Shown in pieces: positions 10,968-22,173 of a stretch of 64,000 nt of DNA; position 1 is the stretch's first letter; each line of letters begins with the position of its first letter. Source of the DNA: Puccinia triticina (Eukaryota > Basidiomycota > Pucciniomycetes > Pucciniales > Pucciniaceae); assembly GCF_026914185.1 (NCBI RefSeq), contig NC_070559.1, positions 5,935,501 to 5,999,500 on the forward strand, written 5' to 3'. The translations under genes were made by a program, and so were the position numbers. The notes below the pieces were generated by a model. It was not told the DNA's origin and ran no database searches. It worked only from the letters and a program-made list of their open reading frames with translations.

Positions 10968-12675
10968 ATGGATCATCACCACCCAGAAGACCTCCCAAAC
11001 CCTGAATCATTGTTGATTCCCAAGACGCAAGAGGCCCCGCCACCTGACCGAGCTCAAGAGGCCCCGCCGCCTGGCCGAGTTACCCCGGTCCACATTGACT
11101 ACGTCCTTTACGTTGAGAACACCATCTATCAACCACTGCCATCCAGTCAGGGTCAAACCACCGCCCAACCGGCCAAACAGTGGATGAAGATGGTTCGCAA
11201 GTCCTCTCTTGGCCCCTTGGAGATCAATATCCAGGCGTTATTGTCGCGCCTCTTCCAAAACCAGGTCATCATCCACATCTGTGGAAACAAGGAGAACCTG
11301 GCAAAGTTTCTAAACGATTCGAACACCCTCGGCGACATCACTTGGTACGGATCAATCTACGGACACGCCACCTACGGGGTCTCCCACCTCTTTCAGGTCA
11401 AAAATGCGAGCGACTTCTCCGAGTTCACCAGGGCAGCAGCTGCTGCCCCCAATAAGAAGGTGGGTTTCAAACTTACAATGGTTGACCCCCGCAAAGACCA
11501 GAAGGATAGCGCAAAGGTTTGTTTTTTTTACTAATTATTTGGCCCACCTCACTCATTACTGATTGTTTGGGCTGTCTGCAGGAAGCCCAAATTGACACTG
11601 TGTTGAGATTGAAATATGGGCCACCGGAGGAACGCGCAGTTCTGGAGCGCAAACAGCGCCGCCTGGCTGCCAATGTGAGTCTTTCTTTCCTCAATTTCTT
11701 GAGGAAAGAAACTCCGCATGCTGATAATCACCCTACCAGCCAAAATCCAATACAGATCCAATCAACCCCGTGGTTGCAAAAATCCGATCAAAGTGTGTAG
11801 CTCATACGGCTGGAGGTCAAGAGTCCCAGGCGCTTGTGTTTACCTGCCCGGAGGACCCAACGCGCACAATGCTCCTGCCCTTCAAGCAGTTGTGGGCATG
11901 GGCGAAGGCCATCGTCAATAATGAAGCGGGGGTTGACTACGACCACCCCCCAACTTCGGTCCTCTTTGTATGGCGATCGAACATCAAATCTCCGCAAAAA
12001 CACTCCTCAGGTGCCCTCGAAGCAAGCATGAAGATATCCCCCCCAAGCAAAAGGGGTTCGGAGTCCACACTGGCTGTTGGGAAATCCACAAAGCGTGTTG
12101 CCTCGTTCTGTTCTTCAATCTCCTCCACCTTGGTCATGGTTGGTGTCAGTCAAACACCATCTGGCAATACCATCAGTGAGCCAGATGAGATCGAAGTTCT
12201 TCCGACCTGCCCCAACACCAATCTGGTGATGCACAACCCAATTACCCATCCGGCCTCGAATGAGCCAACCACCAATCCGGCCTATCTAGCGACTCCTCTC
12301 CCTTCAACAGTGGGGCGCAGTGGCTCCTTTGGTACAGACATGTCCTCGGCCATCAGTACTTGGTTCTCGGCCTTCCTGAACACCCCAGCGCCTCTTGTCC
12401 CTGAATGTCCAGCCTTGGAGAGCATCACCTTGGAAGAGTTCCTCTGCAAGGCAAACATTCCAGTTACCGACCGCGCCACCCGCCTCCGCTTGGAGCTCCA
12501 TGGGATCGTGGACTGGCTTTATTTCAGATTGGCGACCAAGTTGCAGCTCATCCAGTTGGGTTTTACCGCGGGAGTGGCCCGCTACCTTTGCGAGGGGGTG
12601 CCGCGCTTGTTTAGGCGCTATGGAATCAGAGCTATGTCTCCCAACAAAAATGAGGACAACTTGTATGAGGAATAG
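10968..12675 (+). CDS. Transposon accessory protein, SAM-like C-terminus, three exons
   Basis: Exons 10968-11516, 11582-11674 and 11740-12675 give 525 residues; both introns (65 bp each, donors GTTTGT and GTGAGT, acceptors TGCAG and ACCAG) are phase 0. The N-terminus is His/Pro-rich and carries a short direct repeat (EAPPP twice). The middle contains a compact region (about residues 45-190) and then a Ser/Thr/Pro-rich linker. Residues about 450-520 follow the pattern L-x2-FL-x-KANI-x3-DR-x-TR-x2-L-x2-HGI-x2-W-x2-F-x7-L-x3-GF-x2-G-x-AR, which reads like a sterile-alpha-motif fold; this is my inference from pattern. I recognise no enzyme motif. Its position inside both inverted repeats, with intact introns and frame, says it belongs to the element. 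It could bind DNA or assemble the transposition complex; function is unknown. Confidence 0.75.
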
Positions 12676-12769
12676 GTTGCAACAGTCTCCCACCCGGTTC
12701 CCATCCTTCAGAATCAGATCCATTCTTTCTATTGTTTTATCTTAATTCACTCCAAATATCCAAACAAAA

Positions 12770-13190
12770 AAAAGGTCCTTTTTACTGTCAGCTTGTTAGG
12801 AAATCAGATGTTTTGTGGTCGAGAATAACTGAAGTGTGTGCAATCTGCGCTTGTTAAGAAATCTCATGTGTTGTGGTTGAGAATAAATCAAGTGTGTGCA
12901 AGGATTGAAGAAACAGATCTACTTCTAAGTCGCACCATAACCTGAAGCCGCTTGACAGGCAAATTATGAAGGCGCTTCACAGGCGGGATTTTTGGCCAAG
13001 TCCCACCAAAAACACTGAAGGCGCTTCACAGGCGAGATTTTTGGCCAAGTCCAGCATCACAGGCGAGATTTTTGGCCAAGTCCAGCAATGAAGGCGCTTC
13101 ACAGGCGGGATTTTTGGCTAAGTCCCACCAAAAACTTTGAAGTTTTTTCACAGGCAAGAGTTTTGGCCAAGTCCCACCAAAACCAGCTTT
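12770..13190. repeat. Two tandem repeats in the spacer between the transposon genes
   Basis: Two imperfect copies of about 60 bases containing GAGAATAA and AAGTGTGTGCAA (about 12788-12905), then four to five copies of a unit of roughly 30-55 bases containing CTTCACAGGCG and TTTTTGGCCAAGTCC (about 12945-13185). The unit number is uneven. It lies at the meeting point of the two gene 3' ends. Confidence 0.75.
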
Positions 13191-13417
13191 CAGCTTTGCG
13201 CGCGTCATGTTGTCCGCGCTTCCATGCAGTTTTTTGAGTCTCCTAATCAACATAAATTACCATGTATGTATGTACTTAAAAAAAATCACCATTCAAGACG
13301 ACAAATGAGGTCAAAAAGAACAAAACAAGAGGAAAACATAGGAATAACCCAACACAGTTGAGGGACAAGTTTGACATTGAGAAAAAAGAACCAAACAAAA
13401 TGAACCAAACACAAAAG

Positions 13418-14526
13418 TCACATGTACCCACAGGACCGGAACTCCGCAGCCATCAAGGCGGGGGTGACCAGTTCATTAATGTAAAGCTTGATTAGATCTA
13501 CATCTTCCATCTCGTCCCCAGTGAGAATCAGGTCCCGGCGGAGGTGGCTCTTGAGGACCGAAAACACTTTTTTGATTGGGTTGAAGTCAGGCGAGTAAGG
13601 CGGGAGGTATACAAGCAGGACTTGATGATTTTCGCAAATGTCCATAATTTGCCCGTTGTGATGGATGCGAGCATTATCCATGATCAAAACGCTGTTTGTA
13701 CCTGGGAAAGGGTTCATCGTAGGCATCTGAGGGGTGTTTGATCTAAATTAGTCGCTCCGGCCAGTACATCACAAAGGAATGAGATGCTCACAAGGACTTC
13801 TTCAAGGAAGTACTCAAAATCGATCCGCTGGATCAAGCCCGGTTGAGCTATGACTCCCAGGACTCCATCCAAGGAGACCGCAGGCAAAAGACTGAGCCTT
13901 GGGGAGTCGTGCGTTCGTTTGATTCGCTTGGTTCGGGTCCCTTTGACGGCCCAGCCACATCGACGTTGTAGTTCATCTACGCAAATTGCAGACTCATCTT
14001 CAATTTGTGTAAGAGTCAGCTTACAGTTGGCCAACAAAAAGCGGAAATAAGATTAAAGGTCACCTGTGAACACCAAGAATTCTGGAGGTAAATCGGCCAC
14101 CTTCCCAATGAAGTCGGCCCGTTTGATCTCGCACTGGGCGGGATGGACCGTTCTAACCTTCTTTTTGGTGAGTCCAAGTCGGGCGCAAAGGTCATTGTAG
14201 ATGGTCGACAGAGGGATGCGAATTCCAGTTGCATCTTCAACACATTTCTGGATTTCGTCTAAGTACAGAGTTGGGTCCGTCGCAAGGATGTCTAGCATAA
14301 ACTCTCTTTGATCGGGATCAACTTGCAAAGGCCTCCCTCGTTGGAGGTACAAAGCTGGGTCTCGTACCACATTGGTTGTGGTGAGGAATAGCTCCTTCCA
14401 GCGTCGGAAGGATTGAGGCAAGATTTGGGCGTCCAATAGGTCATTGACCTCTTCCCTTTGTTTTCCTCGGAGGATGAGCTTGACCGCCACCGCCTTCACT
14501 TCCGGTGCGTACTTGACAAAAACCAT
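13418..14526 (-). CDS. IS630/Tc1-like DDE transposase, third catalytic residue changed to Lys
   Basis: Exons on the minus strand are 14526-14064, 13997-13792 and 13726-13418 (325 residues); introns of 66 and 65 bp (donors GTGACC and GTGAGC, acceptors GAAG and CTCAG) have consistent phases. The N-terminus is helix-turn-helix-like (about residues 5-125, including a GRPLQVD linker). The DDE domain follows: first Asp is created across the first splice junction (FTDES, near 156), second Asp in IMDNARIHH (240), and YSPDFNPIKKVF puts Lys at 275 where the family has Glu. The spacing from the second Asp is 34 residues, as in DD34E enzymes. The Lys codon AAA (13571-13573) is one G-to-A change from GAA, at a former CpG. 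Unless that site tolerates Lys, the enzyme should be inactive. The transposase is transcribed toward the accessory gene. Confidence 0.87.
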
Positions 14527-14680
14527 TGGTACCGCGAATCCTCAATTTGCTGCGGTTTGGATTTTGGTGGGCAAAAGGAGAGATTTAGCTCTCCAAGGTC
14601 TTTGAGGAGAGGCAAGGAAAGAAAGTGTGACTAAACTGGCTGAATGGGTTGACTGGGAGGCCTAGGCTACCTGCTTGGTC

Positions 14681-15007
14681 TGATTTGATCGGCGGATGGT
14701 GGGAGGAGGGAAAAAATCCGAGGGGGGGGGGCGCTAGCCTTGATATTGACGTTGGGCGTGGGGAATATCCGGTTTGGATTTGGCCGGCTGGGGTGAGGGC
14801 AATGACGCCATTGGAGAGACCCACGTCGTGGGGCCTGGCACTTGCTGGCGATGGAGGGTGCAGGGGTTGTTGCGTGACTAGCGTATGTACGTAACCTGTG
14901 GGAACTGTGCAGATACTATCTGCACAGTTCCCGCAGCTTTGGCAAATCCAGAAGGAATTTCAGCTGGAAATTCCATCCAAAGAAGCCAAGCTTTTTCGGA
15001 TTGGCTG
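14681..15007 (-). repeat. Right terminal inverted repeat of the two-gene transposon
   Basis: Complement of the left repeat. The internal palindrome is preserved with perfect 16-bp arms at 14900-14932. Visible differences from the left copy are nearly all C/T or G/A changes, several of them at CpG. Confidence 0.88.
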
Positions 15008-15463
15008 TATCTCACCGAACTTAACCCAAGACCCTCGCTGCTGCGGGCGTCTGGTCTTGCAAAGCAAGCCTCCAATAGCCCTTGGCAGGAGGGACTTGCG
15101 CGCTATCGCCCCTTTTTGGCCTGCCAAGATTCTGAGTTTGGCTGGGTGGTTTCTTCAAACCATCACAGTTCCTTGCCCTCAAACCCTAATACCCTAAAAA
15201 TTTGCTTGGCGCAAAGCCTTGCTTCTTGCGCGTCATCTCATACAATCTGAGTTTCAGTAGACTTCTCCATCCACTCCAAATAAATTATCAAAGTAGTCAA
15301 AATTTTACCTTTGCCCCAGTTCGTTTACAGAGAGCGTCCGTGCTGACCAGCTTATGTACGTTCCTTTTTTTTTGAGTTACAAAATATCCAATGCACAATC
15401 CCACGCATACACATTGTACCGCTCATCCAGGATTCAATCCGATTATTCTCAACAAACCCATTA

Positions 15464-15656
15464 GGGGGGTTCACGTTGCAAAAAAAGCAATGCTGATTTC
15501 GTCTGCTCATGCACCTGTGAGTAAGGTTTATGCCTTGCAGATTGCTTCCAAAGGGGAGCTGCCCAGCCAAACCTTTTTGCTTTCTCACGATTTTCAAAAG
15601 CTGCATCTGCTGGTTTTGGTTGCTGATTTGCGAAATCAGCCTTATGTGAACCCCCC
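15464..15656. mobile_element. 193-bp TA-flanked miniature element inside a helicase fragment
   Basis: Ends GGGGGGTTCAC...GTGAACCCCCC, flanked by TA at 15462-15463 and 15657-15658. The sub-terminal bases also pair (GCTGATTTCG and its partner). It encodes nothing. Its TA target fits the Tc1/mariner superfamily. Confidence 0.78.
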
Positions 15657-15986
15657 TATTGCTTTCCTACATTTCGGGAATAAATCCCAGAACATCTTGG
15701 CAATGCGGCTTTTGCCGTACCCGGTGCCCGCAAGGACAAACGAGTTCCGACGTTTGACTAAGTCCATGACAGCAGTAATCTGGATTTCTTTTGCTTCATC
15801 GCCATATCTTTCTCTGGCACAAGACTGGATGAAAGCACGTAGATCTTTGTTGTTGAGCTTTGTGATTGACTTGGGCAGGGTGATTGCTGTTGTTTTGCCG
15901 GAGGGTGGAGTAGGCCATGGGTCTGGTTCATCACTGACTGGCGGGGGCTCTTCAAAGACATCTGAGGTGGATCCGTTATTGGACAT
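15657..15986 (-). pseudogene. RecQ-like helicase N-terminal fragment
   Basis: The minus strand encodes an acidic Pro-rich leader, then KEIQITAVMDLVKRRN and the Walker A motif AGTGYGKS with PKCRKA, the start of a superfamily-2 helicase of RecQ type. The frame is cut off by the miniature element at 15656 and nothing on the far side restores the DEAD-box motifs. Helicase fragments of this kind are abundant in rust genomes; this one is a relic, probably itself part of an old mobile element. Confidence 0.6.
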
Positions 15987-17096
15987 GTTGGGGCAGTTGT
16001 TGCTGCTTGTTCAGGTCTTGCTTTCATCCAGCTCAGTTCTCTAATTATTGGCACAGTGATGAGCACGGTCCTCAAACTAGCTACACCTGAGGTAAGCCGG
16101 GGTAATTGAATGAGGGCCCGTGCTCTAGCAAAATGAAATATTTACAGATCTCCCTTACAGAGTCGGTTACTTTTTTGCGAGTATTTTGGTTTGTTTAATT
16201 TCTCAAAGAATATGTGTCGCAGTACATAAATATAAAAAAATACAAGGCTCTTGAATAACATCTTGCCCTGACAAGCAGCCAGCAAAAATTCAGAAAGAGT
16301 GATCTATGAAAAGTGTACAACAAACAAAGTGAAAAGAGGCATGAAAAATCCAATCTCCGTGCGCCAACTTGGGGTGGTATGGTCTAAGTCCCTCCTGACG
16401 GAGGCTCGCTTCGCGAGTTCAGCCTACCCCCCGGGGGCCCGAAGTCTCGAGGGACTTTGTTAAGTTCGATATCTCACTGATGACCACAAATGTGTAATTT
16501 TTGTGTAAGTGTGTATGTACGTATTCATCAAGGGGTCTGAATCTGCCGTTTCCACTTCGAGCAAATCCTTTGTTGGGTCCGGTCCTTGAGCTTCTTTGAG
16601 CCTCATATGAGCCGATCTACGCCTTATAAATGAAGACACATCTCAGATTTCTCGCCGATTGTTCCATTTTCTTGTCGAGCGTCAAGAGATGGATGCTTAG
16701 TCGACATGGCTGAACCTATGTTGTATCATCACGCAGTCACAGTGATTTATGTGCATTTTTAGCGAGCTAACCAACATCAGTTTGTCTTGATATTTGTATG
16801 CTCTTTGTACATAAATATGATATTGCACTCGGCGTGACTCAGGTGTCGATGGCTCCCGCTCAGCGACTGATTTCACTTTCTGAGTTTCCAACTTTCCTTT
16901 CCTCAGACTTGTGTAGGCCGGGGTATCATATGGCATACAAATAACATCTCCTGACGTGCAACCCTCGGTCCGACACTCCTTCATCGAGTGCCTATGATCT
17001 CGCCACTTGTGCTTCGGGACCAGGACTATTTAATTAATCCCCAGCAGTCCGGTCAAATAAGTAATTATCTAGAGTACTAATTGCACACCATTCAGG
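15987..17096. other. Spacer with one short GTCCCTC-type fold-back element
   Basis: No gene supported. At about 16388-16470 is a hairpin-rich stretch beginning TAAGTCCCTCC and ending GAGGGACTTTGTTAAG, with internal GCTCGCTTCGCGAG and CCCCCGGGGG palindromes. Its ends match those of the element at 56855-57444, so it is a shorter relative. The rest should contain the promoter of the Clr2-like gene. Confidence 0.45.
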
Positions 17097-19595
17097 ATGG
17101 AAAAGCCACCTATCCAAAAACCAACCGGCCTCGTAGTAGATAACCATGGCACTTGGAGCCGACTGCCGACAAAGATTCGGATCGCCCGTTCCAATCTCAT
17201 TCCCAGACTCTGCGAGATCAGCTTCCTCGTCAGTGATGGTGCTTTCGCTGAACCTTTTGGAACCTTCGTTGATAATCAGCGGAGCCAGGGCATCTACTCG
17301 AATCACTGGACAAGGGCTCGAGCCGACTCTAGAGTGAAGAAACTGTGGCTGAAAACACTGGGACAAGGACTCGCCTCCCATTTTTCTATTGGTGCGGAGA
17401 CCTGCCAAGATGATTGATTGTGCCCGATGAGCGTGCGGCAATTCTGACATTAGCGAATCGCCCTCCGTTTAACATTTTCCCTCCCATTAAAGCCCGAGGA
17501 AGAGATAAATTTAGCCTGTCAGATTTTCCGAAAGGCTATCAGCTTTTTTATCACGTTAAAAATAAAAATTCATCCCAAACGCCTTACCTCTTTGGCTATC
17601 CTACTAGTAAGCATTGTTCAGTTTTTAACTTTAAATCGAATCGAGGTTCATGCTCTGATTACAGATTGTAAATGATGATGTTTGAGTCAGAGTCGAAATT
17701 GATACTCAAGTTTAGAACTGCGACCGATTTTTTACCCCACCTAATATGGCTTGCATCACAAGATGAAAAGGACAGATGCAAATGCAAACACTGTCAAAGT
17801 GAGGGGATAAACGTTCCTGAGCTTTAATTTCTCTTATCTTTTGTCTTATGTCATCTTCTGGGTTCGTTGTGTCAGGTCGCGGTTTCGTTGCCCCACAACC
17901 AGAGCTTGAGGTCAAAACTCTTTCTGCAGGTAAGGAACATGGCGTCAGGATTTCGTCACTTATGAAGCCATACTCTAATCCACCCGTTCCTTTCTTTTTT
18001 ATTTGCTGTAAAACAAAATCCGTCAACTGCCAATATATTAGGTTCCCAAACAATCCAAACAGCCCGTCAGAACCATGGAAGTCAGGACGACGTCCCAGAA
18101 ATCAATCCCAATCCTCCCGATTTAAGTCTACAAGAACCTGTCGGTAATTACAGACCGCTCGAGTTGGTCTGGTGCGAGTTGGATACCAAAAATTTAAAAA
18201 TCCGATTGGATTGCAAGTATTGGCCAGGAATATGCCAAAAAAAACAAGTTAAACTAGAGGCGTGTGAAGTTGTTGAGCTCTCCGCACAAGAAAACCAATC
18301 TGATCCGAAAATGATGGAGCAGAGTCATCGGGATAACCTCTCAACCACTTGGAAGGTGAGGAACGAAGTCCAAAAGAAACATTACTGGTCGGTTCAATTA
18401 GTGGGAATATCAGACTTGGTCATGCGAGCCGAATCACAATTATTACCTTGGTTATATCGCCCTTTCGAAGAATCTGTTTGGAGTGTCGTATCCACTGGAA
18501 AGTTGCCAGTTCCAAACTATCTTCTAGACTCCAATAAGCCGATGCCAACCCTCGCCAGTCTCTCGAATCCAGTGATCGGCAGATTACATTTTCAACTTGC
18601 GATTCAAATCGGAGCAGAAATCGAAGGAACATGGGCTCCAGCTGAGGACTCCGAGGACCTGGACACCACTCTTGAAATTTCTAGTGACAAGCAAAGTTTA
18701 CCGTCAAACAACTTCTCAATGAGTCATCGGATGCAATGCAACAGCGTTTGGCTAGGGGCCGAAAGAATATGTAGCCAAGACCTTGTCCGGCTCAAGCTTC
18801 TAGAGAACCCCCATCATACTTCCCTGGACATTGTTAGCCTTGACATTACTAGCGACCAAATCTTATTTCTCCACATCCACTTCTTTTGGAAGAGTCCACA
18901 TTCCAAATCAGTGATCGCGGGAGGCCGGATCTTTGAACTGGTTCCACACAAGTCCTCGGAAGAACTTGCTAAAAATAGTGGCTCACGACAATCGAAGAAT
19001 TCTTGGCTGAGGCAGTGTGCGGACCTGGTACCCAAAGGCGCAACCTTAACTTCCTCGGATCAACTGCCACCGGCTCCAAAGGGGTTCCATTTCTCACAGA
19101 TCACGCCAGACCATTCACTCCATCACCTCGAGATCAGTTGCATCGCTGGACGATACTATTCCCCAAAGGCTGATCACGACCGACTGGGGCGATTGAGGAA
19201 TTATTTCTCAACGAAAAATGGACTAAGCAGTCCGACACTCAAGAGGGATGTCAAGGAGCGTGCCAGCCTTCTCGGAATCAGAAGCGGTCAGGAAAACTTC
19301 ATGCGGTAAATCAATAGCTAACTTGCGCCTAGTTTTTTCCACAAGGGTTTTCGTTTTATCATTACTGATTTGTATTGTTTTTTTCCTATCCTCATGATAG
19401 ATTCAGTAAGGCAAGAGCCACCAGGGGCGAAATGCTGCTCGAAGCTTCAAGAAAATCGAGAAAAAATGTGCGTAGATTTCTTTACCGGAAGAAACTGAAT
19501 ACACTCACAGAGCAGCTATTGTTTTGCAGATGTCATCTCATTTCCGCCGCGTTAAACCCGCCACAAAGAATAAAATGGTGAAAAATCGAGTCTAG
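17097..19595 (+). CDS. Clr2-type transcriptional silencing protein, seven exons
   Basis: Exons 17097-17391, 17493-17606, 17691-17798, 17876-17929, 18042-19305, 19401-19467 and 19530-19595 give 655 residues; every intron starts GT, ends AG and keeps phase. The N-terminal Clr2 domain is split over small exons: WLKTLGQGLASHF, DFPKGYQLFYHV, YLFGYPT, then KFRTATDFLPHLIWLASQD and CKCKHC, a probable zinc-binding motif. The C-terminal domain (about residues 230-560) has LVWCELDTKN, KYWPGIC, ESQLLPWLYRPF and VWLGAERICSQDLVRL. In fission yeast Clr2 belongs to the SHREC complex that silences heterochromatin by histone deacetylation and remodelling; a nuclear silencing role is inferred from that. The last exon ends with a basic tail. 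Uncertain points are the start Met and the second acceptor, since 17454 would also keep frame and add 13 residues. Confidence 0.85.
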
Positions 19596-20247
19596 CTGGA
19601 TCACCTTCTTCAATATACTTGACCTTCTTCAATATACTTGAAGGATTGGTCGGAAGAACGAACAAACGAGGACCTACTGTTTCAGCCATATTTCAATTGT
19701 CACTTTGTGGCTAGTTTCTTGGGGTGTTTGATCCAGTGGCCAAGCGTGCCGGTATAATTTTTGAAGACCGGCCAATGATTCCCAAGGTGTTGACTGATTT
19801 AAAGTTTATTGCTTTATTAATTTCGAAAATCTATTATTTATTGAAGATTTGTTTGTTTGAAGCACTTGTTCACATCCCAATTATGCATATTCTCTGTAAA
19901 ATAAATTTTTGAGGAATGGAGTGGTTCCAGAACGTGAGATATAAGGGAACATGAGATATAAGGGTTGTGCACTAATAGGTACTATGACTACCCCATACCC
20001 CTTATATCTCATGTCTGACTTAACACTGTTTCCAAAAAATTCAGGTAACAAAGAGTAGGCATAATTCATGGATTTTCTGCACTGATGGGACATGTAAAAA
20101 AAATACTGCTAGCAGTCATTTTCAAACTAAGCACCCTGCGCACCCCTTATATCTCATGTTTTGATACCACCACTAAGAATTTCAGGCAAGAAGATTATGC
20201 AAAATTAAAATATGGTTTGTACTAAATGCACACCAAATTCTTACTAT
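19596..20247. repeat. AT-rich spacer with ATGAGATATAAGGG inverted copies
   Basis: At 19935-19970 the word GAGATATAAGGG occurs twice, and its complement CCCTTATATCTC occurs at about 19998 and 20143, so this region can form hairpins. A diverged relative of the right part lies near 23100-23240. No gene is supported. A duplicated ACCTTCTTCAATATACTTGA lies near 19605-19640, just after the Clr2-like stop codon. Confidence 0.55.
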
Positions 20248-22173
20248 GTGCATACCAAAAAAGGTGTAGAAAGGTGTGTGCGCTAATAATGTTTGGTTTG
20301 CAGGAACATGTACACTGAGAAACCCAGTCCTTGGTCCCACATGTCTGCATAATTGGTGTACAGTACTGGGGACGCTAATTCCCCAAATGCCAACTCGCCA
20401 AGAGACATGAATTCCTCTTGGCAAGCTGGTAAAAATCCAGCTTGCCAAGAGTAATGAATACCTCTCAGCTGGGCTTTCTGGGAAGAATACCCTTGGAAAA
20501 ATGGTGCACAAATTCAGATCTCCAATAGGTATTTATTCCTCTTGGCAATGAAGAGATAAAGGCTGTTCACAGTAAATAAATGTCTGCTTCCACCTTCTTC
20601 CAAGATTTTATATCCATGCTTGAGTGATTATTGATGACAACTGCTCTGCTAATCTTCAGCAATCCACAATGAGCCTGATCTTTAGCGTAATAATCCGCAA
20701 GTAGTGAAGCTCCACACTCTGAAAGCACAAAGTCTGCAATAGCACGTAAGTACATAAGGGTCACATAAAACTCTTCTAATACTCCAGTACCTTCTGTAAG
20801 TGCAAGTAAAATGATGAGTATTTAGTAAGTTATGAAAAAAAGGAAAGAGAAGAGGAACCATGAGCCCTTCTGCCCCTCCCTCCAAAATTGTCCGCTTCCA
20901 TTCCTATGCAATTCTGCACTAGTCTGCCATCTGCACCCAACTTCTGAATGCTACTCTCCCAGGCTCAGTTCCTCTCCAACACTTGATCTCCGACATTCTC
21001 TGTCTAGCCGCTGCCAGTCAGTCTCTCGCCAGCTCCACCCGCTTGTGGAACCCGCTTCAGCTTCCCTGCTGCGCCGCTTCTACCAGTCCACACACTTGAT
21101 CCGCTGCAGTCTAGGTCTTGCCGTTTTCTCTGGTCCGACCTCCCATGGTCTGCAATCCACAAGTCATCCTGCTCTGTGCAGCTTTCCATAAGCTTTTTGT
21201 AAAGCCTGCAGATACTGTGGCCTTCACAAGGATTTCACACTCCCATCCACTGTCAAATAGATATCTTCCTCTTGCCATTACCTAGCTTGGCAGAGAAACC
21301 CAACCTCTGTTGCCAATTCTAGGCAAGTCTTCTTCTCATTTCGTTCCTATGAAAAAGATTGTAAATAGAAACTAACAGAGAACCTGGACCTCTCTTGCCA
21401 ATGCTAGCAATGCATTCCGTGGAGCTAGCGCTTGCCTTGCTCCCCTGAGTTGATTCCTAAGCTGTTGGAATTTCACGGCTCTCTCTTTTTTTCTCCCCTT
21501 TTACATACCTGTCACTCATTCCCTTCTTTACAGATGCATATGCATTTTCACCTTCTGTCCCACAGCTTGTCTCCATTCCCAATAGCTTATATATCCTGGA
21601 TAGATTAGGAATGAAAATCATAATTCCTCTGCACCTTTTCCCTGAGACCAAGAAGTCTCTTGTAGTGCGGAGATTTTTTCCTCCCCACAAGCTGGCAGCC
21701 TAGCCCCTTTTCTGGGCTTCTTTGTTCTTCTCTCCCAGCCGCAATATTTTTTCCTTGGGCCGTTGTTCCCTCCTCCCTCCAACTCAGAGACACCATTTCA
21801 TCACAAGCTTTAGTGAAGCCCCCATCTTGGGTGCTTACACTTTTTTTTGTGCTTTCTGACATCATCTTCAGTGCTTTTGTCTCCAAATGCACACTGAGCT
21901 CAGCCACATTTGCATTCCCACCCACACTATTGCTGGGTGGACATTCTGTGATGCTTGCCTGTATAAACCGCCACAGAAAGCTTTTCAAAGTCCAGCTTGC
22001 CGGAAGTATGCATTTCTCTTGGTAATCTGGACTTTGGGAAATTGGTGTCCCCATTCCCATATGCTAAGTATGCAGGTGTACAGGACTGGGGAACCGGTTT
22101 CTTGGTGTACATGTCCCTGGATTCCAAAAAAATGATGGTGTACACACCTGTGTACACCTTTTTTGGTGTGCAA
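20248..22173. mobile_element. About 1.9-kb element with diverged inverted arms
   Basis: The left arm (20248-20480) and the complement of the right arm (about 21960-22173) share CACACCAAAAAAGGTGTA, ACATGTACAC, GAAACC, CAGTCCT, CTGCATA and AAGCTGG in the same order, with clear divergence. The outermost word is itself a small hairpin. The interior (20500-21950) has no reading frame I recognise. A minus-strand frame at 21605-22060 is open for 151 codons but has no known motif. No target duplication could be fixed. Confidence 0.6.

Larger units (their letters stand above)
10568..15007. mobile_element. Two-gene DNA transposon with long terminal inverted repeats and TA duplication
   Basis: 4440 bp bounded by CAGCCAATCC...GGATTGGCTG, with TA immediately outside both ends (10566-10567 and 15008-15009). 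The terminal inverted repeats run about 330 bases and differ mainly by C/T and G/A changes. Inside are two convergent multi-exon genes: an unrecognised protein (+) and an IS630/Tc1-type transposase (-), separated by a tandem-repeat spacer. The TA duplication and DDE transposase fit the IS630-Tc1-mariner superfamily. The long inverted repeats and the second gene are unusual for that group. Confidence 0.88.

Noticed and set aside
11519..11800. Separate short gene between exons of the accessory protein
   Set aside because: Its frame includes the second intron; splicing explains exons 2 and 3 better.
16697..17450. Two minus-strand frames upstream of the Clr2-like gene
   Set aside because: One overlaps the plus-strand exon that carries Clr2 family blocks; neither has a motif or splice support.
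20832..21191. 119-codon plus-strand frame
   Set aside because: Ser/Cys/Leu-rich translation of C/T-rich DNA without motif or splice context.
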